DNA from: Kangiellaceae bacterium | GTDB taxonomy: Bacteria; Pseudomonadota; Gammaproteobacteria; Enterobacterales; Kangiellaceae | NCBI GenBank assembly: GCA_013373015.1 | Contig: JABXIQ010000002.1 | Span: 62,001-126,000 of the forward strand | Direction: 5' to 3' | Length of the DNA: 64,000 nt | In this document: in pieces, positions 32,122 through 42,096 of the stretch | Layout: each line of letters opens with the position of its first letter | Position numbering within the stretch: the stretch's first letter is position 1 | Notes under the pieces: generated by a model | Told to the model about the DNA's origin: nothing | What the model saw: only the letters and a program-made list of their open reading frames with translations | Database searches by the model: none | Program-made: the position numbers and the translations under genes

Positions 32122-32599
32122 AAGACTCTCTCCTAGGAAAATTAAATGTTTGCAAAATATAAAAATTTATTCACACAGAATTTGTCAGCTTTGATTGAGC
32201 TTCGATCACAAGCTGTTTGAGGGCATCAAAACCAACAAAAACGTTGTGAACAAATTCTGTAACTTAATGTTAGGAGTGTTTTTGGGTTTGATCAAGTAGA
32301 AAGATTAAATAACTGTAAAAAAAACCGACACATAATAAAAACAATAGCTTAGGATGGGTTGTGATGCAAATATGCAAAAAAATGTTAAATTTTCGAGCTC
32401 AAAATTGAGCTGTTTAGTGCTTAAAGTGACAAAAAGTGTCACTTTTGATTGTTTCTTACTATATGCTGTGAGTTGTTCATTGTACAAATCGATACAAAAA
32501 GAGTGTTTTTAAGTGAAATATTGAATTTATCAATAACTTAAAGTCCTCAAGCACCTCAAAAATGTTTCATTAACTTACACATGCCTCTCACATAAACCG

Positions 32600-33508
32600 C
32601 TACATATCCAATCGTAACGATAAATCTACAGCTCTAACGTGTTTTGTCAAAGCACCCACAGATATGAAATCGACTCCTGTTTCAGCAATATCATGCAGTG
32701 TTTCAAGGGTGACATTACCAGAGGCTTCAATTTTCGCACTATTAGCATGGGCTTGGTTGATTTCAACACCTGTTTTCATGTCTTCAATTGAAAAGTTATC
32801 CAGCATAATCACGTCTGCACCAGCTTTTAGGGCTTGATCGAGCTGGGCAAAGCTCTCAACTTCAACTTCGACTAGGATTTCTGGGTAGAGCTGACGAGCA
32901 TTTTGTACTGCAGATTCAATCGAATCGGCTGAGTCAATATGGTTTTCTTTAATTAAGAAAGCGTCAAACAAACCTATCCGGTGGTTTTTGCCGCCGCCGC
33001 AATAAACGGCATATTTTTGTGCCAACCGCAGCATGGGTATGGTTTTACGGGTATCCAGCAACTTGGTATTGGTGCCTTTTAGCTCGGCAACATAGCGCGA
33101 GGTAATGGTCGCTGTGCCAGATAGAGTTTGCAGGAAGTTCATGGCTGTGCGCTCGGCGGTCAAAATATTGCGCGCATTCCCTTTGACGTAGCACAACACA
33201 TCATTGGGCTTCACTTTATCGCCATCTTTAACGTGCCATTGCAATTCAATACTCGGATCAATGGTGTTAAATACTCGGGTAAACCATTCGATGCCACAAA
33301 TCACCGCGTCTTCACGGGTGATCAATTTGCCGTCGGCGATTCTGTCTGCATCAATTAATTGTGCGGTAACGTCCACTCCTTCAATCCCTAAGCCATAGCT
33401 TTTGCCCAAATCTTCGTGCAAAGCCATATCGATTTGGCGATCAATTTCTTTTAGCAGCTGTTGGCTGTAAGGCGTTTCAATTAGCGAGTGATTCAAAACC
33501 TGATTCAT
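32600..33508 (-). CDS. nadC: Nicotinate-nucleotide pyrophosphorylase (carboxylating)
   Basis: TAERTAMNFLQTLSGTAT, LLDTRKTIPMLRLAQKYAVYCGGGKNHR. Confidence 0.97.
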   Translation of the reverse strand: MNQVLNHSLIETPYSQQLLKEIDRQIDMALHEDLGKSYGLGIEGVDVTAQLIDADRIADGKLITREDAVICGIEWFTRVFNTIDPSIELQWHVKDGDKVKPNDVLCYVKGNARNILTAERTAMNFLQTLSGTATITSRYVAELKGTNTKLLDTRKTIPMLRLAQKYAVYCGGGKNHRIGLFDAFLIKENHIDSADSIESAVQNARQLYPEILVEVEVESFAQLDQALKAGADVIMLDNFSIEDMKTGVEINQAHANSAKIEASGNVTLETLHDIAETGVDFISVGALTKHVRAVDLSLRLDM

Positions 33509-33745
33509 AGTGTGTGGCTTCCATTGACGTTTTCTTATTCAGTGCGATTTGTTCGGCTTACTGGTTTAGAGTTTCTTTTCAGCCGCAATTTCTTATAAGC
33601 TATAAGCATATCATTTGTCAGCCATTGTAATCAGTCTGATGAAAAGAATAAATATGTTCCGAGAAAAACATAGTAAGTTACAAATCCAGTAGCATAGCTA
33701 GGGGTTTGGATTACCCATAACTTTATGAAAAATAAGTAGAATATA

Positions 33746-34342
33746 ATGAATTTAGCTTCTCTTATAGATGTTGCACAACATTATTGCCTAAACCAACAAA
33801 CGGGTTTGATCGAGCAAGCGCGTCAAGTTGTCAGTCCTTTTTATGACGAGCGGCTGGATGAGCAAGGCTGTCCCTGTTCGGTTAGTTTATTGGTGATCCA
33901 TAATATCAGTTTGCCGCCTCATCAGTTTGGCGGTCCCTATATTGATCAACTTTTCACAGGTTCTTTAGATCCAAATGAGCACGAATATTTCAAAGAAATC
34001 AGTGGTTTGCGAGTTTCCAGTCATTTGCTAATTCGCCGCGATGGTGAGTTAGTGCAGTATGTTCCATTGCACCAGAGAGCGTGGCACGCGGGTGTTTCAA
34101 GTTTTCAAGGGCGTGAAAAATGTAATGATTTTGCTATTGGCATTGAATTAGAAGGTGCTGATGATGTGCCTTATGAGCCTGTTCAATATCAAGTCTTAGC
34201 GCAAGTGACTAAGCTCATTCAAAAAGCGTATCCTGAGATCAATGAAGAGCGCATCACTGGCCATTCGGACATAGCGCCTGGCCGTAAAACCGATCCTGGA
34301 GCTGCTTTTGATTGGCAAGCTTATCGTCAATTATTAGCCTAG
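33746..34342 (+). CDS. ampD: 1,6-anhydro-N-acetylmuramyl-L-alanine amidase
   Basis: SLLVIHNISLPPHQFGG, AWHAGVSSFQGREKCNDFAIGIELEG, HSDIAPGRKTDPG. Confidence 0.96.
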   Translation: MNLASLIDVAQHYCLNQQTGLIEQARQVVSPFYDERLDEQGCPCSVSLLVIHNISLPPHQFGGPYIDQLFTGSLDPNEHEYFKEISGLRVSSHLLIRRDGELVQYVPLHQRAWHAGVSSFQGREKCNDFAIGIELEGADDVPYEPVQYQVLAQVTKLIQKAYPEINEERITGHSDIAPGRKTDPGAAFDWQAYRQLLA

Positions 34343-34508
34343 TCGTAGGTAATAGAGGGCATAATAGGGTGATTGTTAATAAAAGTTTCAATTCCAACTT
34401 TTTGAGATTGGCTGTTACAATTTATCAAAGCAAACATGCAAACCAATTGCTATAGTAGCTCTATTAATAGGTCGGTTTGTTGATATAAATAACTAAAGGG
34501 TAGTCATC

Positions 34509-35495
34509 ATGGCTTTGTTAACATTAATCATTGCCTTACTCATCGAGCGTCATTACCACAAAACCCATCGTCGCGAAGGTATTGCCAGTAATGCTGAAAA
34601 CGGACAGGTGGCGGATAAACTGTATTCTAACCCGCGTACCAAACTGAGTAGTGATAATTGGTTTATCAATTATCAGCTACAAGTCAACAAGCTTTTATCT
34701 GAGCAAAGCTGGTTTAGCGGCTGGGTTAAAGAGTTTGCGCTAGTTATTTTGCCCGCAATCTTGGTATATATCGCTTTTGAGTCTTTTGATCATGGGTTTA
34801 TTGGTTCCTTGATCATGTTAGCTTTTGCAGTATTGGTATTAGTGCATTGTCTAGGGCCTGAAACGCCTCGCAGCAGCTTACGTCAATACTTTGATGATGT
34901 GCGCAATCAAGATGAGCAGGGAGCCTATCAACGTGCCAAAGCATTCAGTGGGCAAGAGGCTGATGATTGGGAAGGCACGCAGGCCAACGTCAGCCGTGCA
35001 ATCTTTCGCGAAACCCAAATCCGTTATTTTGCAGTAGTCATTTGGTTTGCATTTTTTGGTCCAGCAGGCGCATTGCTCTATCGCTTAATGAACTGGTATT
35101 CGCGTCAGCATGAGCTTGGTGTGTTAGGCCGAAATCTCAAGGCTATTTTAGAATGGATTCCAGCTCGGATCAGCGCGATTGCCTATTTGCTTGCTGGTGA
35201 TATGGCTAATGGGATCAGCGTTATTAAGCGTAAGTTGTTCGATTTTGAGGTTGAAGGCTTGGCTTTGGTTGAGCAAACAGGGGTTGCTTCAATGGGTGCT
35301 TTTATGGAGGAAGTGCGTGAAGAAGCCCAAGAACAAAGCCAAGAAGAGACCGAAACAGGCGTTGTTGCTCCCGCAGCAGATCTTGGCTTATCCGTTGATG
35401 GTAATCGTTGTGCCTTAAAGCTTTCAGAGCGAACAGGGGTTATTCTATTTGCTTTTGTGGCAATCGTTTCTTTATTGGGGTGGAGTTTTGTTTAG
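34509..35495 (+). CDS. ampE: AmpE-like regulatory membrane protein
   Basis: Follows ampD; LIALLIERHYHKTHRR, DDVRNQDEQGAYQRAKAF, FGPAGALLYRLMNWY. Confidence 0.9.
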   Translation: MALLTLIIALLIERHYHKTHRREGIASNAENGQVADKLYSNPRTKLSSDNWFINYQLQVNKLLSEQSWFSGWVKEFALVILPAILVYIAFESFDHGFIGSLIMLAFAVLVLVHCLGPETPRSSLRQYFDDVRNQDEQGAYQRAKAFSGQEADDWEGTQANVSRAIFRETQIRYFAVVIWFAFFGPAGALLYRLMNWYSRQHELGVLGRNLKAILEWIPARISAIAYLLAGDMANGISVIKRKLFDFEVEGLALVEQTGVASMGAFMEEVREEAQEQSQEETETGVVAPAADLGLSVDGNRCALKLSERTGVILFAFVAIVSLLGWSFV

Positions 35496-35571
35496 TTTTG
35501 ATGGTTAACAGGTGTTAATTAAATTTAGTTGAAAACCACAACTCTGACCTCAATCAAATAAATATTATTGT

Positions 35572-35606
35572 GAAGCGCAAAATGTATCTTTTTTGCGCTT
35601 TTTTGT
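35572..35606 (+). terminator. Rho-independent terminator after ampE
   Basis: GAAGCGCAAAATGTATCTTTTTTGCGCTTTTTT. Confidence 0.75.
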
Positions 35607-35696
35607 CTATTATGTTGCCTTTCGAAAATTTACTGCAATTACTTAACTTCTGTTAATTAATTGTTGGCGAATAAACTTATAAGAAAAGGCAACTTT

Positions 35697-38375
35697 ATGT
35701 CAGACTCGAATACCCCAGCTGGGATCAATCAGGACCTTGATCCTATCGAAACTCAAGAGTGGTTAGATGCGCTTGACGCGGTGATTGTTGAAGAAGGTGC
35801 TGAACGGGCACACTTTTTACTGGAAAAATTAGTTGAAAAGGCGAGAAGAGCGGGTGCTCACTTACCTTTTGATCTAACAACTGCTTACCTTAATACTATT
35901 CCGCCATCACAAGAAGCCCATATGCCGGGAGATCAGGAAATGGAGCGCCGTTTGCGTGCCATTATCCGTTGGAATGCGATTGCTGTGGTGTTGCAAGCAA
36001 CCAAGAAAGACCTTGATTTAGGTGGTCACTTGTCGAGCTTTGCTTCCAGCGCCACACTGTATGATGTTGCTTATAACCATTTCTTTAAGGGCGATGCGCA
36101 AGGTAAAGGTGATTTAATCTATTACCAAGGTCACTGTGCACCAGGTATTTATGCTCGTGCCTATTTGGAAGGGCGTATTCAAGAGTCGCAACTGAAAGGT
36201 TTCCGCCAAGAAGTTGATGGTAAGGGTTTATCGTCTTATCCACATCCGTGGTTGATGCCAGATTTTTGGCAGTTTCCCACCGTTTCAATGGGACTGGGCC
36301 CCATTCAAGCGATTTACCAAGCGCGTTTCTTAAAATATTTAGAAAACCGCGGTTTAGCCGATACTAAAGGGCGTAAAGTGTGGGCATTCTTGGGTGATGG
36401 CGAGATGGATGAGCCTGAATCAATGGGGGCGATTGGTTTGGCTGGTCGCGAAGGCTTGGATAATTTGATTTTCGTGGTCAACTGTAACCTGCAGCGTCTT
36501 GATGGCCCTGTGCGCGGTAACGGCAAAATTATTCAGGAACTGGAAGGCGAGTTCCGTGGTGCTGGTTGGGATGTGATCAAAGTGATTTGGGGGCGTTACT
36601 GGGATCCATTGATTGCCCGTGATACTGAAGGTCGCTTGCTTAAAGTGATGGAAGAAACCGTTGATGGTGAGTATCAAAACTGTAAAGCCAAAGGTGGCGC
36701 TTACACTCGTGAGCATTTCTTCGGTAAAGATCCTAAATTATTAGAAATGGTCGCCAATATGTCGGATCAAGATATATGGCGTCTTAATCGTGGTGGTCAT
36801 GATCCGCATAAAGTTTACGCGGCTTACCATGAAGCGGTGAAAGCTGACGGTCGTCCAACGATTATTCTTGCTAAAACCGTGAAAGGTTATGGCATGGGCG
36901 ATTCGGGTGAGGGTAAGAATATTTCTCACCAAGTGAAAAAGATGAATTTAGATGCGCTAAAACACTTCCGTGATCGCTTCAATGTTCCTATTCCAGACGA
37001 CAAGTTAGAAGAGGTTCCTTTCTATCACCCGGGCGATGATAGTCCAGAAATCAAGTACTTACATGAGCGTCGTCAAAAGCTAGATGGTTATTTACCTGCC
37101 CGTCGCCAAGAGTCTGAATCTTTGGATATTCCACCATTATCGGCCTTCGATGCCTTATTAAAATCTACTGGCGAGCGTGAAATTTCAACCACTATGGCCT
37201 TTGTTCGCGCTTTAAATGTGTTAATCAAAGATAAGGGTTTGAAAGAGCGTATCGTACCAATTGTACCTGATGAAGCGCGTACCTTTGGTATGGAAGGTAT
37301 GTTCCGACAAATTGGTATCTATTCATCAGTAGGCCAGTTGTACGAGCCAGTCGATTCCGATCAGATCATGTATTATCGCGAAGATAAAAAGGGTCAGATC
37401 TTAGAAGAAGGTATCAACGAAGCGGGCGCAATGTCATCTTGGATGGCGGCGGCGACCAGTTATTCCAGCAATAACTTGCCAATGATTCCTTTTTACGTGT
37501 TCTATTCAATGTTTGGTTTCCAACGTATTGGCGATTTAGCGTGGGCAGCGGGTGATATGCAGGCGCGTGGTTTCTTGATTGGCGCAACTTCTGGCCGTAC
37601 GACCTTGAATGGTGAAGGTTTGCAGCACCAAGACGGTCATAGCCATATGATGTCAGCGACTATTCCAAACTGCATCAGTTACGATCCAACCTATTCACAC
37701 GAAGTGGCTGTGATTGTTCGTGATGGTTTGCGCCGTATGTATAAAGATCAAGAAAATGTTTTCTATTACATCACTACACTGAACGAAAACTATCCGCATC
37801 CAGATATGCCAGAAGGTGCTGAAGAAGGCATCTTGAAAGGGATGTACTTGCTCAAGCCCAATAAGTCGAAGAAGAAAGCCCCGCGTGTGCAGCTAATGGG
37901 CTCTGGCGCGATATTGCGTGAAGTGGAGTATGCTGCTGAGTTGCTGGAAAAAGACTTTGGTGTGTTATCGGATATTTGGTCAGTGACCAGTTTCACCGAA
38001 TTACGTCGCGAAGGTATGGCGGTTGAGCGTGAAAATATGCTGAATCCTGAAAAGAAAGCCAAATTATCTTACGTTGAACAATCATTGGCCAAGCAAAAAG
38101 GCCCTGTGATCGCAGCTACCGACTACATTAAATCTTATGCCGATCAAATCCGTAACTTCGTTAAAACCGATTACACCGTATTAGGAACTGATGGTTTTGG
38201 TCGCTCAGACAGTCGTGAGAATTTGCGTCGTTTCTTCGAAGTGGATCGCTACTATGTGGTGTTGGCAGCACTTAAAACATTGGCTGATCGTGGTGAAATT
38301 GATGTTAAAGAAGTCACCAAAGCCATTAAGCGCTACAAGATCGACACCACTAAAGCCGATCCGGCAACACTATAA
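35697..38375 (+). CDS. aceE: Pyruvate dehydrogenase E1, homodimeric type
   Basis: Start ATG 35697 (MSDSNTPAG); NLQRLDGPVRGNGKIIQELEG, GRTTLNGEGLQHQDGHS. Confidence 0.98.
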   Translation: MSDSNTPAGINQDLDPIETQEWLDALDAVIVEEGAERAHFLLEKLVEKARRAGAHLPFDLTTAYLNTIPPSQEAHMPGDQEMERRLRAIIRWNAIAVVLQATKKDLDLGGHLSSFASSATLYDVAYNHFFKGDAQGKGDLIYYQGHCAPGIYARAYLEGRIQESQLKGFRQEVDGKGLSSYPHPWLMPDFWQFPTVSMGLGPIQAIYQARFLKYLENRGLADTKGRKVWAFLGDGEMDEPESMGAIGLAGREGLDNLIFVVNCNLQRLDGPVRGNGKIIQELEGEFRGAGWDVIKVIWGRYWDPLIARDTEGRLLKVMEETVDGEYQNCKAKGGAYTREHFFGKDPKLLEMVANMSDQDIWRLNRGGHDPHKVYAAYHEAVKADGRPTIILAKTVKGYGMGDSGEGKNISHQVKKMNLDALKHFRDRFNVPIPDDKLEEVPFYHPGDDSPEIKYLHERRQKLDGYLPARRQESESLDIPPLSAFDALLKSTGEREISTTMAFVRALNVLIKDKGLKERIVPIVPDEARTFGMEGMFRQIGIYSSVGQLYEPVDSDQIMYYREDKKGQILEEGINEAGAMSSWMAAATSYSSNNLPMIPFYVFYSMFGFQRIGDLAWAAGDMQARGFLIGATSGRTTLNGEGLQHQDGHSHMMSATIPNCISYDPTYSHEVAVIVRDGLRRMYKDQENVFYYITTLNENYPHPDMPEGAEEGILKGMYLLKPNKSKKKAPRVQLMGSGAILREVEYAAELLEKDFGVLSDIWSVTSFTELRREGMAVERENMLNPEKKAKLSYVEQSLAKQKGPVIAATDYIKSYADQIRNFVKTDYTVLGTDGFGRSDSRENLRRFFEVDRYYVVLAALKTLADRGEIDVKEVTKAIKRYKIDTTKADPATL

Positions 38376-38380
38376 GGGGA

Positions 38381-40042
38381 ATGACGATGGCAGATATAAT
38401 CCAAGTTAAAGTTCCTGATATCGGTGATGCGCAAGGCGTTGAAGTTATTGAGGTTTTAGTCAATGCGGGTGAAACAATCGAGATTGATGACAGCTTGATC
38501 GTTTTGGAGACTGATAAAGCAACCATGGAAGTTCCATCTTCTCATGCAGGTACTATTACTGCGGTTGATGTGAAGGTGGGCGATAAAGTGTCCGAAGGTG
38601 ATGTGATTTTGAGCATTGAAATTACAACAAGTGCTCCAGCAGAAACATCAAGTCAAGAGTCGCAAGAAGCGTCTTCTATCAAAGAGGAAGTGGCCGCAGC
38701 AGCTGAAGAGCCAGTAGCTGAAGCTCAGCAAGAGGCTCAATCACAAGCGATCATTATCCCTGATTTAGGTGATGCTAATGGTGTCGATGTGATTGAAGTA
38801 TCGGTTAGCGCAGGCGACTCAGTGGAAAAAGATGATAGTTTGATTGTGCTAGAAACCGATAAAGCGACTATGGAAGTTCCATCGCCATTTGCAGGAACGA
38901 TAGAAAGCTTAACCGTCAAAGTGGGCGATAAAGTGAGCCAAGGCGACCAAATCGGCACTATGCTGGCGGTTGCAGCTAAGACATCTGGTACAAAGGCAGT
39001 GCCTAACCCAGCAACAGCGGCAGCACCAGTTGAGAAATCAACGGAGAAGCCTATAGAGAAAAGTGCTGAACAAAGGGCAGAAAAACGCTCGGCTCCAGTA
39101 GCTGACTATCCAGTGCAAACTCCATCTTCTAGTAATGGTAAGTTAGTACACGCTAGCCCCGCAGTTCGCAGAGTTGCAAGAGAGTTTGGCGTAGACCTCA
39201 GTCAAGTGAAAGGTTCTGGGCCAAAGAATCGTATCCTAAAAGAAGATGTGCAATCGTATGTGAAGTTTGAATTGTCGCGTCCAAAAGCAACCGCAGGTTC
39301 AGCGCAAGCAGCACCAGATTTACCAGAAATTGATTTCAGTAAATTTGGTGAGATTGAAACGACCTCATTGACGCGTATTCAAAAGATTTCCAGCGTAACC
39401 TTACAACGCAATTGGAACTTGATCCCTCATGTCACTCAGCACGAAGATGCGGATATTACTGAGTTGGATAATTTCCGTAAGTCGATGAAAGAAGAAGCTG
39501 CCAAAGAAGGTGTGCGCTTGACACCTTTGGCCTTCATTATGAAAGCGTTAGTTGCAAGTTTGAAGGCATTCCCAACATTTAACAGCTCATTGGCTGCAGA
39601 TGGCGAAACTTTGGTCTTGAAGAAATACTTCAACATTGGCGTTGCGGTGGACACTCCAGACGGCTTGGTGGTGCCCGTTATTCGCGATGTGGATAAGAAA
39701 TCTGTGTATCAACTGGCGACAGAGTTAGGCGAAGTTTCGCAAAAAGCGCGTGATAAGAAACTCACTGCCGCTGATATGCAAGGTAGCTCAATGACCATTT
39801 CATCATTAGGCGGTATTGGCGGCACAGCCTTTACTCCTATTGTAAATTGGCCTGATGTAGCAATTTTAGGATTATCGCGCAATAAAATACAGCCTGTCTG
39901 GGACGGTAAAGAGTTCCAGCCGCGTATGATGTTGCCGATGTCACTGTCTTATGATCATCGTGTGATTGATGGGGCGGTTGCGGCTAGATTTATTGTGCAT
40001 CTTAGTAAGACTTTGGAAGATATACGCCGCATAATTTTATAG
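38381..40042 (+). CDS. aceF: Dihydrolipoamide acetyltransferase (PDH E2) with two lipoyl domains
   Basis: DSLIVLETDKATMEVPS motif twice; peripheral-subunit-binding and catalytic domains, LSYDHRVIDGA. Confidence 0.97.
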   Translation: MTMADIIQVKVPDIGDAQGVEVIEVLVNAGETIEIDDSLIVLETDKATMEVPSSHAGTITAVDVKVGDKVSEGDVILSIEITTSAPAETSSQESQEASSIKEEVAAAAEEPVAEAQQEAQSQAIIIPDLGDANGVDVIEVSVSAGDSVEKDDSLIVLETDKATMEVPSPFAGTIESLTVKVGDKVSQGDQIGTMLAVAAKTSGTKAVPNPATAAAPVEKSTEKPIEKSAEQRAEKRSAPVADYPVQTPSSSNGKLVHASPAVRRVAREFGVDLSQVKGSGPKNRILKEDVQSYVKFELSRPKATAGSAQAAPDLPEIDFSKFGEIETTSLTRIQKISSVTLQRNWNLIPHVTQHEDADITELDNFRKSMKEEAAKEGVRLTPLAFIMKALVASLKAFPTFNSSLAADGETLVLKKYFNIGVAVDTPDGLVVPVIRDVDKKSVYQLATELGEVSQKARDKKLTAADMQGSSMTISSLGGIGGTAFTPIVNWPDVAILGLSRNKIQPVWDGKEFQPRMMLPMSLSYDHRVIDGAVAARFIVHLSKTLEDIRRIIL

Positions 40043-40046
40043 CGTC

Positions 40047-40152
40047 TAATTTGTACAATCTTGGCGTTAAAATAAATCGCTAAAATGCTCATTTAGAATT
40101 ACTAAACTGCGCTTTTTTCGATTTATTTTGCCTTAACCTTGAACAAATTATT
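40047..40152. repeat. Palindromic intergenic repeat family, copy B
   Basis: Core TGCTCATTTAGAATTACTAAACTGCGC (40086-40112) inside perfect arms AAAATAAATCG (40069-40079)/CGATTTATTTT (40119-40129) with weaker outer arms. Confidence 0.7.
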
Positions 40153-40341
40153 TCGCTATAACAAGAAATAGAGAATGTTTATTTCGCATAAAGTGTTTGT
40201 TAATTGACCAAGAAATAGCCTAAATGGCTTTGATTTTCGGTCAGTTCAGGTAAAATACGCCACTCTTTTGGAGTGGCTCGTAGCTAGAACTGTAAAAACA
40301 GCGAAACTAGCTCCAGATATGAATGAATCAAAGAGGATCTC

Positions 40342-41760
40342 ATGAGTAATATTAAAGCTCAATTGGTGGTTTTAGGTAGTGGCCCAGGTGGTTACTCAGC
40401 AGCTTTCCGCGCAGCAGATTTAGGCTTAGACGTGGTCATGGTAGAAAAATACGCTGAATTAGGTGGCGTTTGTTTGAACGTGGGTTGTATCCCATCGAAA
40501 GCACTATTACACACGGCTAAAGTGATTGATGAAGCAGAAGAAACCGCAAAACACGGTGTTAGCTTCGGCAAGCCAGACATTGATATCGACAAAATCCGCG
40601 CCTACAAAGAAGGCGTAGTGGGTCAATTGTCGAAAGGCGTTGCTGGCATGGCGAAAATGCGCAAAGTTAAAACGGTTCAAGGTTACGGTAAATTTACTGG
40701 CCCTAACAGTTTAGAAGTTGAGCATGAAGGCGCAAAACAAGTGATTGAGTTTGAAAACGCTATTATTGCAGCGGGTTCTCGTGTGGTTCAATTGCCATTC
40801 TTGCCACAAGATGAGCGTATCGTAGATTCAACAGGTGCATTGCAATTACGCAAAGTTCCTGAGCATATGTTGGTTATCGGTGGTGGTATTATTGGCTTAG
40901 AAATGGCAACGGTTTACCGTGCATTAGGCGCAAAAATCTCAATCGTTGAGATGGCTGATCAATTGGTTCCAGCAGCGGATAAAGACGTCGTTAAAGTGCT
41001 ACAAAAGTACGTTGCTAAGAAATACGAAAATATCATGCTAGAAACTAGTGTGACTAAAGTAGAAGCTAAAGATGATGGCTTATACGTAACTTTTGAAGGC
41101 AAAAACGCGCCAGCAGAGCCAGTAAAATACGACATGATCTTATCAGCAGTAGGTCGTCGCCCGAATGGTGACTTGATCGACGCTGAGAAAGCAGGCGTTA
41201 AAGTAACTGACCGTGGCTTTATCGAAACTGATAAGCAAATGCGCACCAACGTACCGCACATTTATGCGATTGGTGATGTTGTTGGTCAACCAATGTTAGC
41301 GCACAAAGCAACAGCAGAAGCGCACGTTGCTGCAGAAGTTATCGCTGGTCAAAAACACTTCTTCGACCCAATCACAATTCCATCTGTTGCGTACACAGAT
41401 CCTGAATTGGCGTGGGTTGGTTACACTGAAAAAGAAGCAAAAGCAGAAGGTATCGACTACGGCGTAGGTAACTTCCCATGGGCAGCTTCAGGCCGCGCTA
41501 TCGGTGTTGCACGCTCAGAAGGTTTCACTAAGTTGATTTTCGACAAGAAAAACAACCGTGTAATTGGTGGTGCAGTTGCTGGTGTAAATGCGGGTGAGTT
41601 GATTGCAGAAGTGGGCTTAGCCATTGAAATGGGTTGTGATGCAGAAGATATCGGCTTAACCATTCATGCGCACCCAACGCTTTCTGAATCAATCAGTTTT
41701 GCGGCAGAGGTGTACGAAGGTGTTTGTACTGATTTGCCTCCTCAGCGTAAGAAGAAATAA
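40342..41760 (+). CDS. lpdA: Dihydrolipoyl dehydrogenase (E3)
   Basis: GGVCLNVGCIPSKALLH redox motif, 472 aa, follows aceE-aceF. Confidence 0.98.
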   Translation: MSNIKAQLVVLGSGPGGYSAAFRAADLGLDVVMVEKYAELGGVCLNVGCIPSKALLHTAKVIDEAEETAKHGVSFGKPDIDIDKIRAYKEGVVGQLSKGVAGMAKMRKVKTVQGYGKFTGPNSLEVEHEGAKQVIEFENAIIAAGSRVVQLPFLPQDERIVDSTGALQLRKVPEHMLVIGGGIIGLEMATVYRALGAKISIVEMADQLVPAADKDVVKVLQKYVAKKYENIMLETSVTKVEAKDDGLYVTFEGKNAPAEPVKYDMILSAVGRRPNGDLIDAEKAGVKVTDRGFIETDKQMRTNVPHIYAIGDVVGQPMLAHKATAEAHVAAEVIAGQKHFFDPITIPSVAYTDPELAWVGYTEKEAKAEGIDYGVGNFPWAASGRAIGVARSEGFTKLIFDKKNNRVIGGAVAGVNAGELIAEVGLAIEMGCDAEDIGLTIHAHPTLSESISFAAEVYEGVCTDLPPQRKKK

Positions 41761-41880
41761 ATAAGCAATCTTTTTTCGCATTAGCGTTGTTGTTAGCGTG
41801 CTCAATTGCTCATGTATTAATATACACTGCGCATTTCCGCGCGCTAACGCCTAGCTACTGCAAAAAAATCTAAGCTTATT
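41759..41880. repeat. Palindromic intergenic repeat family, copy C
   Basis: Arms AATAAGC...GCTTATT and GTTAGCG...CGCTAAC around core TTGCTCATGTATTAATATACACTGCGCATTT. Confidence 0.65.
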
Positions 41881-41948
41881 GGGAGTTTCACTCCCGCCTC
41901 GAAAAGGTTTACGCCTCGCTCTAAACAAAAAATCCTAATTTATTATTA

Positions 41949-41980
41949 AAGGCTTCCGAAAGGAGGCCTTTTTGTTTTTT
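41949..41980 (+). terminator. Rho-independent terminator downstream of lpdA
   Basis: AAGGCTTCCGAAAGGAGGCCTTTTTGTTTTTT. Confidence 0.75.
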
Positions 41981-42096
41981 AGAATATAAAAATTGTAAAA
42001 AATCGAAAGAGCGTCTAGTGCGCCCTTTTTCTTTATCGAGAACAGTGCCACAATGATTGGAGTTTTTCATATCAAAGACAAGCTCTAAGAGGATTT

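Noticed and set aside
32305-32487. 60-aa minus-strand ORF upstream of pilA.
   Set aside because: AT-rich, no SD or conserved motif; the DNA is better explained by the two hairpins.
34340-34508. Looked for AmpR/AmpC regulatory signals beside ampDE.
   Set aside because: No beta-lactamase or LysR gene nearby; ampD-ampE alone is a normal arrangement.
38480-38920. Repeated sequence in aceF (DSLIVLETDKATMEVPS twice).
   Set aside because: Explained by the two tandem lipoyl domains normal for gammaproteobacterial E2 proteins.
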